The translations under genes were made by a program, and so were the position numbers. A DNA stretch of 6,774 nt from Bacteroidota bacterium. Lineage in GTDB: Bacteria > Bacteroidota > Bacteroidia > Flavobacteriales > Weeksellaceae. Of this stretch, positions 1 through 5,322 are shown piece by piece (position 1 is the first letter of the stretch; every line of letters begins with the position of its first letter). The stretch spans positions 1-6,774 of the forward strand of contig JAEXJU010000301.1 in assembly GCA_023448955.1 (NCBI GenBank), written 5' to 3'. The notes below the pieces were generated by a model, which was given only the letters and a program-made list of their open reading frames with translations, was not told the DNA's origin and ran no database searches.

Positions 1-776
1 GTTTTCAGGTTTACAATGCCATTAACGATTTCATAGTCAGGTGTTTTGTAAGGGATTTTTCTGAAATAGTTTTCAGCGCTTTCTACTACTTTTACCACTT
101 CCGCATCTTCTTCGTTGTAGACCAAAACACCACCGGGAGTGATGCTTGCCACAAATTTTCTGAACTGCTCCACATAATCGTCAAAAGTTTTAAAAACATT
201 AATATGATCCCAGGCAATCCCGGAAATCAGAGCAATGTTTGGTTGGTATAATAAAAATTTGGAACGCAGATCAATTGGGGAAGACAAATATTCATCGCCT
301 TCCAAAATCATAAAATCATTATCCTCAGTAATTTTCACCATACAGTCAAAGCCTTCTAATTGTGCGCCCACCATATAGTCGATGTCTTTCTGATGAAAAT
401 TCAGAACGTGAAGAATCATAGATGTTATAGTCGTTTTCCCGTGAGAACCGCCTATGACTACTCTGGTTTTTTCTTTGGACTGTTCGTAAAGAAACTCTGG
501 ATAAGAATAGATTTTCAAACCTAATTCCTTAGCTTTTGCCAGTTCCGGGTTATCGGCGTGGGCGTGCATTCCGAGAATTACCGCATCGATATCGGAAGTC
601 AGCTTTTCCGGAAACCATCCCATTTCTTCTGGGAGAATTCCTTTCTTTTCCAGTCTTGATTTTGAAGGTTCGAAAATAGCATCATCGGAACCTGATACCT
701 GATAGCCTTTATCTTTAAGAGCGATAGCGAGATTATGCATTGCAGAACCGCCAATGGCAATAAAATGAGTTTTCAA
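1..776 (-). CDS. mpl: Mpl-type UDP-N-acetylmuramate:murein-tripeptide ligase, N-terminal part (3' end outside window)
   Basis: This is a cytoplasmic Mur ligase. Mpl enzymes join recycled L-Ala-gamma-D-Glu-meso-DAP to UDP-MurNAc using ATP, returning old peptidoglycan to the synthesis pathway. The 258 visible codons begin with a Rossmann-type glycine motif (AIGGSAM, residues 7-13) and contain GMHAHADNPEL (69-79). The ATP-binding loop is GGSHGKTT (109-116). EGDEY (159-163) and RSKF (171-174) follow, close to the DEY...RSKF signature that separates Mpl from MurC, and then WDHINVF (189-195). Family members are about 450 residues, so roughly 190 lie beyond the left edge. An in-frame stop lies five codons upstream of the TTG at 774-776, and the first internal ATG would remove the nucleotide-binding motif, so TTG is taken as the start. 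A TAnnTTTG box just upstream supports this. MurC is the main alternative. The Mur ligase call is secure and the Mpl call is likely. Confidence 0.9.
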   Translation of the reverse strand, partial: MKTHFIAIGGSAMHNLAIALKDKGYQVSGSDDAIFEPSKSRLEKKGILPEEMGWFPEKLTSDIDAVILGMHAHADNPELAKAKELGLKIYSYPEFLYEQSKEKTRVVIGGSHGKTTITSMILHVLNFHQKDIDYMVGAQLEGFDCMVKITEDNDFMILEGDEYLSSPIDLRSKFLLYQPNIALISGIAWDHINVFKTFDDYVEQFRKFVASITPGGVLVYNEEDAEVVKVVESAENYFRKIPYKTPDYEIVNGIVNLK

Positions 777-793
777 TTCTAAACAATTTTACA

Positions 794-801
794 CAAAAGT
801 A
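794..801 (-). promoter_or_regulatory. Bacteroidota -7 promoter box of mpl
   Basis: Read on the minus strand this is TACTTTTG, an exact match to the Bacteroidota consensus TAnnTTTG. It ends 17 nt before the TTG start of mpl, the same spacing seen at hicA and ribB in this window. The -33 region is weak (TTA rather than TTG). The predicted 5' leader is only about 10 nt, which fits translation without a Shine-Dalgarno sequence. Confidence 0.6.
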
Positions 802-851
802 AGGAAAGATGTGAGATGTAAGAAGCCGAAAGTTAGATTTTTGGAAATAAA

Positions 852-877
852 AAACCTGATTCCGAAGAATCAGGTTT
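852..877 (-). terminator. Intrinsic terminator of the 887-1300 gene, UUCG tetraloop
   Basis: An 11-bp perfect stem pairs 852-862 with 867-877. On the minus strand it closes on a C(UUCG)G tetraloop, a very stable RNA hairpin cap, and runs into a T-rich tract. It begins 9 nt after the stop codon of the minus-strand gene. The run of As on the plus strand means it is mainly oriented for minus-strand transcription. Confidence 0.85.
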
Positions 878-886
878 CAAGAATAT

Positions 887-1300
887 TTATGATAGAGTGG
901 TTTGGTTCCGAGGTATTTTATGTTCTATTTTTAATTCTTCACCGGTGAGTGTAAAATAGATGTTTTGAAGCTGGTGAAGATAGTTACATTTAATATAATT
1001 ACCGAAGAATAAAAATCCTTCCAGTATTTTGTTAGAGTCCAGATCAAAATCATAACGGCAATAATTTGGCAGATCGAATCTTACCCTGTTATGCGAGCGG
1101 TACGCTTCTTTAAATCCTAATTTTGAGAACCATTCTGCTGTGAGCGCGATGGGTTTCAATTTTTTGTAATCTACTGCAGTATCCGAGTCTATTTTCACAA
1201 GAACACTTTCATCGTTATTTTCCATTCCAATGATCGGAACAATTGTGTCACCGTACATCAGCAAATTGTTTAGTCTAAGTTCTGTTGCTTCCATTTTCAT
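887..1300 (-). CDS. Uncharacterised Bacteroidota protein of a type common in phages and mobile regions
   Basis: A 137-residue soluble protein with no signal peptide or membrane segment. Near the N-terminus is ATELRLNNLLMY (residues 5-16), in the middle PIALTAEWFSKLGF (about 50-63), and near the C-terminus YLHQLQNIYFTLTGEEL (about 107-123). From memory these match a widespread Bacteroidota family of unknown function with the pattern LRIGNLV ... PIPLTEEWLLKFGF ... VHQLQNLYFALTGEEL, often carried by prophages and genomic islands. I can give no biochemical role. The start could be the Met at 1300 or two codons later (MKM). The gene stands alone, with its own terminator downstream and no partner on the same strand. 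No exact TAnnTTTG box was found upstream. An isolated copy may be a leftover of an integrated element or a domesticated gene. Confidence 0.8.
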   Translation of the reverse strand: MKMEATELRLNNLLMYGDTIVPIIGMENNDESVLVKIDSDTAVDYKKLKPIALTAEWFSKLGFKEAYRSHNRVRFDLPNYCRYDFDLDSNKILEGFLFFGNYIKCNYLHQLQNIYFTLTGEELKIEHKIPRNQTTLS

Positions 1301-1590
1301 AAGATATTAGTGATTTGTAAAATTCAGTGTCCCTAGCAGTAAACAAAAGCTTTGCCAAGTTGATGCAAAATCAATAATTAATTTCATTTATGGTTGAAAA
1401 ATTGATTCTAAGGTTGGAGGGATATCGTTTCGTTATGTTTACGTCTTTTCTTCGTTTTCTCTTCGAATTCTCCATATTGTGAGATTATTAATTTTTTGTT
1501 TTTATATTTTGTAATAATGAAAATATAGAATTCCATTTTTGGTGGCATTCTCTTTGGACTTGACATCACTATAAAATCAAATCAATCAAT
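1301..1590. other. Intergenic region between divergent genes, no gene seen
   Basis: This AT-rich spacer separates the divergent genes at 887-1300 and 1591-2568, so both promoters should lie here. No exact TAnnTTTG box was found for either. The nearest candidates are TCTCTTTG at 1549-1556 on plus and AGCTTTTG, read on minus, at 1344-1351, each short of the consensus. The segment at 1430-1470 is rich in TTCGTTTTCT-like pyrimidine tracts. No RNA or protein-coding signature was recognised. Confidence 0.5.
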
Positions 1591-2568
1591 ATGAAAAATA
1601 AAGAAATATTATCTATTCGTAATAAGACTGTAGTTATTACCGGTGCCTCCAGTGGTGTGGGAAGAGCTGCAGCAGAGGCTTTTGCAAAAGAAGGTTGCAA
1701 TCTTATACTGGCTGCCAGAGGAAAAGAGGCATTGGAAGAAACAGTTACCATCTGCGAAGATCTTGGTGCATTTGCGATAGCGATTCCAACCAATGTTTCT
1801 GAATATAAGGAAGTAGAATATCTCACAGAAAAAGCATTGGAAATTACAGGATTTATTGATTTCTGGGTGAATAATGCCGGCGTAATGGCTACGGGAAGAT
1901 TTGAGGAGACGCCTGTAGAGGTAATAGACCAGGTTATCAAAACCAATCTTCTAGGTTATATGCACGGCGCAAGAAGTGTTCTTCCTGTCTTTAAAAAACA
2001 AGGATACGGGGTTCTTATTAACAATATATCTATTGGCGGATGGATGCCTGCGCCTTATGGAGCAGCTTATTCCGCTTCAAAATACGGTATCCGTGGGATG
2101 GTGGAATGCCTGCAGGGTGAAGTTTCCGACGAGCCGGATATTCATGTAGTGGCGTTGTATCCCAGCATCCAGCGCTCTACAGGAAATATGCATTCGGCGA
2201 AATATTCCGGGTTAGATTTTAAAATTCCGCCAACAGCAGCCGACCCGAAAAAGCTGGCTGATGAAATGGTGGCAATGGCCAAAAACCCAAAGAAAAGTAA
2301 ATTTACGGATTGGTCATCACTGCTAATGAAGACGGCTTATGGTATTTTCCCGAAAGCGGTCATCAATTCTACTTCAGCCGCATTACGATTACTGATGAAA
2401 GAAGATGCTACTACAGATACGGACGGCAATATTCTTACACCTTCCAAATATCCGATGCAGGTCTACGGCGAAACGATATTGCCCGTGCCATCTAAAAAAT
2501 CAAAGATAGTGATAGCAGGTGTTTTGGCAGCTGGAGCCATTTTTATGATCTCAAGATCAAGAAGATAA
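1591..2568 (+). CDS. Short-chain dehydrogenase/reductase (SDR) with C-terminal membrane anchor
   Basis: An NAD(P)-dependent oxidoreductase of 325 residues with a classical SDR core. The cofactor loop is TGASSGVG (residues 17-24), NNAG is at 94-97, and the catalytic tetrad N119, S147, Y160, K164 is complete, the last two as YSASK. Arg43 after the second strand suggests NADP(H) preference. Classical SDRs are about 250 residues. Here about 75 extra residues follow, ending in a hydrophobic stretch (about 306-320, IVIAGVLAAGAIFMI) flanked by lysines and a closing RSRR. This could anchor the enzyme to the inner membrane with its catalytic part in the cytoplasm. The substrate cannot be told from sequence. 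The ATG at 1591 places the glycine motif at the expected distance from the start. It is a single-gene unit with its own terminator. The SDR family call is certain; the anchor is inferred from hydrophobicity. Confidence 0.93.
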   Translation: MKNKEILSIRNKTVVITGASSGVGRAAAEAFAKEGCNLILAARGKEALEETVTICEDLGAFAIAIPTNVSEYKEVEYLTEKALEITGFIDFWVNNAGVMATGRFEETPVEVIDQVIKTNLLGYMHGARSVLPVFKKQGYGVLINNISIGGWMPAPYGAAYSASKYGIRGMVECLQGEVSDEPDIHVVALYPSIQRSTGNMHSAKYSGLDFKIPPTAADPKKLADEMVAMAKNPKKSKFTDWSSLLMKTAYGIFPKAVINSTSAALRLLMKEDATTDTDGNILTPSKYPMQVYGETILPVPSKKSKIVIAGVLAAGAIFMISRSRR

Positions 2569-2619
2569 ATATGCTAAGAAAATTGCATAGAATTCTATAC
2601 AATCAATAATCGTAACGAT

Positions 2620-2655
2620 AAATAGGGGGATGCTTTGCTGGTCTCCCTATTTTTT
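2620..2655 (+). terminator. Intrinsic terminator of the SDR gene
   Basis: The stem pairs 2620-2630 with 2642-2652 (11 pairs including one G-T) around an 11-nt loop, with a run of six Ts at 2650-2655. It lies about 50 nt after the SDR stop codon. Confidence 0.8.
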
Positions 2656-2673
2656 AGCTTTTTCATAAATAAA

Positions 2674-2700
2674 GAGAGGCTGCTTTTCAGACAGCCTCTT
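2674..2700 (-). terminator. Intrinsic terminator of the hicAB operon
   Basis: Eight perfect pairs (2675-2682 with 2692-2699), extendable by a G-T pair, form a hairpin that overlaps the stop codon of hicB. On the minus strand it is followed by a T-rich tract (CTTTATTTAT). With the SDR terminator it isolates two convergent transcription units within about 80 nt. Confidence 0.7.
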
Positions 2701-3200
2701 CAATTTATATGTTTATCTTTTCTTATTTTATGTAAAGTTTCTTTTTTTACTTTATTCAGATTTGGAGATCTAAAACTTATGAAGTTTTCCTTTATTAAAT
2801 TGTAGCTTGCTTCTGTACACTTTTGTGAGAAAGAAGGAATTATGAAATTATATTTTAAAGTATTACCAACAGACATTTTATCAATAAATTCTTCAAAAGC
2901 TTCATTCACAATTGAATTTAATTTTGTTTTTCTTTGTTCTGCAAGCAAAATTAATTTTTCGTGCAATAATGGTGTAGTTCTAACATTGAAAACACCTTTG
3001 TATTCTTTCTTAATTGGCAAATCATTTTCTTCACACATTTTTATATAATCATCGACAGCTGAAATGAAATTCTTCTCAAATTCAACAGCATTGTTGGCCT
3101 CATACATAACAAGACCATTCACTCCTACCAATTTTCCAAAAATCATCTTTGTATCTTTGTCAAATTCTATTGTTCCCTTAATATCTTTATGTTCAAGCAT
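2700..3200 (-). CDS. hicB: HicB-family antitoxin with C-terminal extension
   Basis: Antitoxin of a type II toxin-antitoxin pair; HicB proteins bind and block the HicA mRNA interferase and repress their own operon. Residues 1-62 match the HicB N-terminal RNase H-like fold (GTIEFDKDTKMIFGKLVGVNGLV, then an AVDDYIKMCEE helix at 48-58). Residues 67-106 match the HicB linker and ribbon-helix-helix DNA-binding domain (YKGVFNVRTTPLLHEKL ... LNSIVNEAFEEFI). Relatives usually end near residue 110. This protein runs to 166, with a lysine-rich tail (110-166) that I do not recognise. The gene lies 6 nt after hicA, the order and spacing typical of hicAB. The region is visibly more AT-rich than neighbouring housekeeping genes, which fits horizontal gain. 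Confidence 0.88.
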   Translation of the reverse strand: MLEHKDIKGTIEFDKDTKMIFGKLVGVNGLVMYEANNAVEFEKNFISAVDDYIKMCEENDLPIKKEYKGVFNVRTTPLLHEKLILLAEQRKTKLNSIVNEAFEEFIDKMSVGNTLKYNFIIPSFSQKCTEASYNLIKENFISFRSPNLNKVKKETLHKIRKDKHIN

Positions 3201-3206
3201 ATTTGT

Positions 3207-3464
3207 TTATATTAGATTGTTGTTTTGTAGTTCTTCTAAAATAGCTTTTATTTGATATTCTTTTAATATATCTGGGTTATGTGGTTTATGTAACATTATT
3301 ACGCTATTAATTGTCTTATTTATGAAAGAAACACTGCTACCAGACGTAGCTCCTTTATTTGATTCTTCATACCCTAAATTGTTAAGTAGAGTTGATAGTT
3401 CTGAATATCGGAAGTCAGTTGGTTTAGATTTGAATCTCTGTTTTAACTTCTCTTTTTTTGACAT
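3207..3464 (-). CDS. hicA: HicA-family toxin (mRNA interferase), variant active site
   Basis: A toxin of 85 residues, the usual HicA size. HicA proteins have a small double-stranded-RNA-binding-like fold, cleave mRNA and stop growth unless held by HicB. The N-terminal part KLKQRFKSKPTDFRYSELSTLLNNLGYE (residues 6-33) and the core TSGSSVSF (40-47) match the HicA subgroup paired with RHH-type HicB, followed by LHKPHNP (58-64) and a terminal helix. The compact HicA proteins carry a catalytic histidine in a GSHxxF-like motif. Here that position reads GSSVSF without histidine, and the only histidines are His59 and His62 in HKPH. This subgroup may use a different residue, or the toxin may be weak. 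It is first in its operon, with a close promoter. Confidence 0.87.
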   Translation of the reverse strand: MSKKEKLKQRFKSKPTDFRYSELSTLLNNLGYEESNKGATSGSSVSFINKTINSVIMLHKPHNPDILKEYQIKAILEELQNNNLI

Positions 3465-3472
3465 ACATTCAA

Positions 3473-3505
3473 TGTTTAAACAAATGTAACTGTTTTTTAG
3501 TTACA
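3473..3505. promoter_or_regulatory. Candidate HicB operator: two inverted repeats over the hicAB promoter
   Basis: TGTAACT (3485-3491) and AGTTACA (3499-3505) form a perfect 7-bp inverted repeat with a 7-nt spacer, lying between the -33 and -7 boxes and overlapping the -7 box. A second perfect palindrome, TGTTTAAACA (3473-3482), covers the predicted transcription start. HicB carries an RHH domain and such domains bind inverted repeats as dimers of dimers, so autorepression here is a reasonable inference. Confidence 0.55.
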
Positions 3506-3510
3506 AACAA
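3481..3510 (-). promoter_or_regulatory. hicAB promoter (TTG-N19-TAnnTTTG)
   Basis: Read on the minus strand, TTG (3508-3510) is followed after 19 nt by TACATTTG (3488-3481), an exact Bacteroidota-type promoter. The -7 box ends 16 nt before the hicA ATG, giving a leader of roughly 10 nt. Confidence 0.75.
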
Positions 3511-3530
3511 AACCATTAAATAAACTTTAT

Positions 3531-3660
3531 AACTAAAATTTCTCCATCGATTAAACAATTTTTTCAATTATAAAAAGAATAATATAAATGGGAAAATTTT
3601 CGAGACCTTAAAGAGCTGTTAATAATAATCTTATAGTTGAAGATTCGTTGAATTTACATA
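3531..3660. other. AT-rich spacer with no recognised gene
   Basis: Between the hicAB promoter and the tRNA-Cys terminator no open frame of useful length, RNA signature or long repeat was seen. It may be filler left by insertion of the toxin-antitoxin pair, but no attachment-site duplication of the tRNA end was found. Confidence 0.4.
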
Positions 3661-3670
3661 TATAGATAAA

Positions 3671-3700
3671 AAAACCCTGGATATTTTTATTCAGGGTTTT
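3671..3700 (-). terminator. Intrinsic terminator downstream of tRNA-Cys
   Basis: Nine perfect pairs (3671-3679 with 3692-3700) extend through one G-T and three further A-T pairs to a four-nt loop (3684-3687), giving a 13-bp hairpin. On the minus strand it runs into seven Ts and starts 6 nt after the tRNA 3' end. The plus strand also has four Ts, so it could work in both directions. Confidence 0.8.
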
Positions 3701-3706
3701 ATTGTG

Positions 3707-3777
3707 AGGTGCCTAGCGGATTCGAACCGCTGTGGGTGGTGTTGCAGACCACTGCCTAGCCGCTCGGCCAAAGCACC
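3707..3777 (-). tRNA. tRNA-Cys(GCA)
   Basis: The 71-nt minus-strand sequence folds into a full cloverleaf. The acceptor stem GGTGCTT pairs with AGGCACC (one G-T), the anticodon stem GTGGT pairs with ACCAC around loop CTGCAAC, and the T stem AGCGG pairs with CCGCT around TTCGAAT. The anticodon is GCA (plus-strand 3743-3745), which reads UGC and UGU. The discriminator base is U, the main identity element of tRNA-Cys. CCA is not encoded. The gene has its own promoter upstream and a strong terminator downstream, so it is transcribed alone. Confidence 0.97.
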
Positions 3778-3791
3778 GTTTTATTGGTCTG

Positions 3792-3820
3792 CAAATTTAG
3801 TGTTTTTTTTGAAATTTCAA
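3792..3820 (-). promoter_or_regulatory. tRNA-Cys promoter (TTG-N18-TAnnTTTG)
   Basis: On the minus strand TTG (3820-3818) is followed after 18 nt by TAAATTTG (3799-3792), an exact -7 box ending 14 nt before the tRNA 5' end. Its TTG is one half of a 14-nt perfect palindrome at 3808-3821. Confidence 0.75.
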
Positions 3821-3838
3821 ATTTTATAATTAGTTTTC
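3809..3838 (+). promoter_or_regulatory. Possible plus-strand promoter facing the structured RNA
   Basis: TTG at 3809-3811 is followed after 19 nt by TAGTTTTC (3831-3838), one base from TAnnTTTG. It would start transcription near 3845, about 45 nt before the GC-rich RNA candidate. The match is imperfect and the region is AT-rich, so it could be chance. Confidence 0.3.
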
Positions 3839-3891
3839 TTCAACTTTTTTGAGGAAAATCAGTGCAACTAAAGGAAATGAATTGCAAAATT

Positions 3892-3998
3892 AGCCCTGAT
3901 GGCAGCGGTTACCCCGCAGTGGAGTGGGAAAGATAAGGGATTGGAGCTGCAAGCTAGGGCACGAGGAGTATGAGCGAACAGCAGGTTCCCGGCTCCTA
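3892..3998 (+). ncRNA. Flavo-1-like structured RNA candidate
   Basis: This segment of about 107 nt is GC-rich inside very AT-rich flanks and has no coding potential I can support. It starts with AGCCCTGATGGCAGCGG (3892-3908) and ends with AGCGAACAGCAGG (3973-3985), a short bridge and GGCTCCTAAA (3991-4000). From memory these blocks match a common flavobacterial intergenic element of the form AGCCCTGATnGnAGCGG ... AGCGGAnAGCnGGnnnnGCTCCTAAA, which I associate with the flavo-1 RNA motif found by comparative genomics, of unknown function. Possible pairings are GCGG/CCGC (3905-3908 with 3914-3917), GCAG/CTGC (3916-3919 with 3947-3950), CCTG/CAGG (3895-3898 with 3982-3985) and GGAGC/GCTCC (3943-3947 with 3992-3996). 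Some are mutually exclusive and I could not settle one fold. ribB lies downstream but has its own promoter, so a stand-alone RNA is more likely than a ribB leader. Confidence 0.6.
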
Positions 3999-4060
3999 AA
4001 TATTAATGATTTGCATTTCTTTAATCGATGATTCCAATCTTTATTTCGGTTCCAAATAAG

Positions 4061-4068
4061 TATCTTTG
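4061..4068 (+). promoter_or_regulatory. Bacteroidota -7 promoter box of ribB
   Basis: TATCTTTG is an exact match to TAnnTTTG and ends 19 nt before the ATG at 4088. The -33 position has only a T-rich stretch (around 4040-4043). Because the box lies inside the upstream open extension of the ribB frame, it argues against a start at 4028. Confidence 0.65.
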
Positions 4069-4087
4069 CAAAAATTTTTTAGAAATA

Positions 4088-5209
4088 ATGGATAGATTCC
4101 AACTGAATACGATTGAAGAAGCGCTGGAAGATCTTAAAGCCGGTAAAATGGTAATTGTGGTAGACGATGAAGACAGGGAAAATGAAGGCGATCTGATAGC
4201 AGCTGCAGAACTTACTACGGCAGAAACAGTCAATTTTATGGCAACTTTTGCCAGAGGTTTGATTTGTATGCCCATCACAGAAAAACGTTGTGACGAGCTG
4301 GAACTGCACTCTATGGTTGCCAATTCTACGGATCCTAAAGAAACCGCTTTTACCATTTCTGTAGATCTTCTTGGAAAAGGCGCTACCACAGGAATCTCTG
4401 CGAGTGACCGTGCAAAAACAATACAAGCCATTATGGACCCCGAAACCAAACCTGGTGACCTGATGAGACCGGGCCATATTTTCCCTCTCCGAGCAAGAGA
4501 AGGCGGCGTGCTGAAAAGAGCCGGACATACTGAAGCTGCAATAGACCTAACCAGGCTTGCAGGACTGAAAGAAGGTGGTGTGATCTGCGAAATTCTGAAC
4601 GAAGACGGAACTATGGCAAGATTGCCACAGCTGAAAGAGTTTGGTAAAAAACATGATCTGAAGGTGGTTTCTATCGAAGATCTCATCCATTACAGGCTGA
4701 GACAGGGCGATCTGGTAGAAAGAATAGAAGAGCGCGACATCAAAACGCATTTCGGGGATTTTAAATTCTATGTTTTTGAAGAAAAACCAACAGAACAAAT
4801 CCATTATGCACTAACGAAAGGAAGCTGGACTACAGATGAAGCTGTGCTGGTGAGAGTGCAGTCTTCGGGAACTTATTTTGATGTGTTCAGCAGATTGTCA
4901 AACGGTGAACATCCACTGATGCAAAAGGTGACTGACCTGATTAATGCGGAAGGAAAAGGTGCCGTGGTTTTTATCAACAATGTTTCTAACAAAGAAAACA
5001 CATTGAGCAGAATTCAGCATTTTCTTAATTTCCAGGATGGAACCAATGACCAGCCGACTATTGCTCCTAATTTCAGGGATTATGGCATCGGAACTCAGAT
5101 ACTTAAGGATCTTGGAATTAATAAGTTCAAAGTCATTACCCAAAATCCGAATATAAAACCGATTCTTTCCGGTTATGATGTGGAAGTGACTGAAATGATT
5201 GCGTTGTAG
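4088..5209 (+). CDS. ribB: 3,4-dihydroxy-2-butanone-4-phosphate synthase fused to a degenerate GTP cyclohydrolase II domain
   Basis: Riboflavin synthesis: RibB converts ribulose 5-phosphate to DHBP plus formate in the cytoplasm, supplying the four-carbon unit of the vitamin. In the 373-residue protein, residues 1-205 are an intact RibB domain with the acidic metal/substrate loop DDEDRENEGD (26-35), TGISASDR (101-108), RPGHIFPLRA (127-136) and GHTEA (146-150, metal-binding His147). Residues about 217-373 follow the RibA fold order (VLVRVQSSGTYFDVF, DYGIGTQILKDLG, TQNP), but no cysteine occurs after Cys167. The three zinc cysteines and the GRGIG/arginine catalytic region are therefore missing, and GTP cyclohydrolase II activity is not expected. 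A separate RibA must exist elsewhere in the genome. The frame is open back to 4028, but that stretch contains the promoter box and lacks homology, so ATG 4088 (MDRFQLNTIEEAL) is chosen. It is a single-gene unit with its own terminator. Confidence 0.95.
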   Translation: MDRFQLNTIEEALEDLKAGKMVIVVDDEDRENEGDLIAAAELTTAETVNFMATFARGLICMPITEKRCDELELHSMVANSTDPKETAFTISVDLLGKGATTGISASDRAKTIQAIMDPETKPGDLMRPGHIFPLRAREGGVLKRAGHTEAAIDLTRLAGLKEGGVICEILNEDGTMARLPQLKEFGKKHDLKVVSIEDLIHYRLRQGDLVERIEERDIKTHFGDFKFYVFEEKPTEQIHYALTKGSWTTDEAVLVRVQSSGTYFDVFSRLSNGEHPLMQKVTDLINAEGKGAVVFINNVSNKENTLSRIQHFLNFQDGTNDQPTIAPNFRDYGIGTQILKDLGINKFKVITQNPNIKPILSGYDVEVTEMIAL

Positions 5210-5262
5210 ACATTAAGTTAATAGAAGGATAGATAATAGATTTTCATCTTGATTATAACAAG

Positions 5263-5290
5263 AAAGCGCTCCAATCGGAACGCTTTTTTT
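5263..5290 (+). terminator. Intrinsic terminator of ribB
   Basis: Six pairs (5263-5268 with 5281-5286), one C-A mismatch and three more pairs (5270-5272 with 5277-5279) enclose the loop AATC, followed by seven Ts (5284-5290). It lies between the convergent ribB and M1 peptidase genes. The minus-strand version has a weaker T tract but might also serve the peptidase gene. Confidence 0.8.
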
Positions 5291-5322
5291 GTCTTTTATC
5301 TATTCATCTCTTCTCTCTAAGT

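Noticed and set aside
1390..1482. 30-codon ATG open frame in the intergenic region
   Set aside because: No family resemblance, no promoter box nearby and low-complexity phenylalanine-rich content; it is expected by chance in AT-rich DNA.
2585..2600. Imperfect palindrome GCATAGAATTCTATAC just after the SDR stop
   Set aside because: Short, AT-rich and not followed by a T tract; the real terminator is the hairpin at 2620-2655.
3707..3777. tRNA-Cys as an integration site with flanking attachment repeats
   Set aside because: No second copy of the tRNA 3' end was found in the window and there is no integrase gene.
3840..4087. FMN riboswitch (RFN element) upstream of ribB
   Set aside because: The conserved RFN core, such as the CCGACCGGCGGT block, is absent. 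The GC-rich segment instead matches remembered flavo-1-type blocks, and ribB has a separate promoter after it.
4021..4686. Long minus-strand open frames opposite ribB
   Set aside because: They are antisense shadows of ribB, with serine-rich translations and no recognisable domain.
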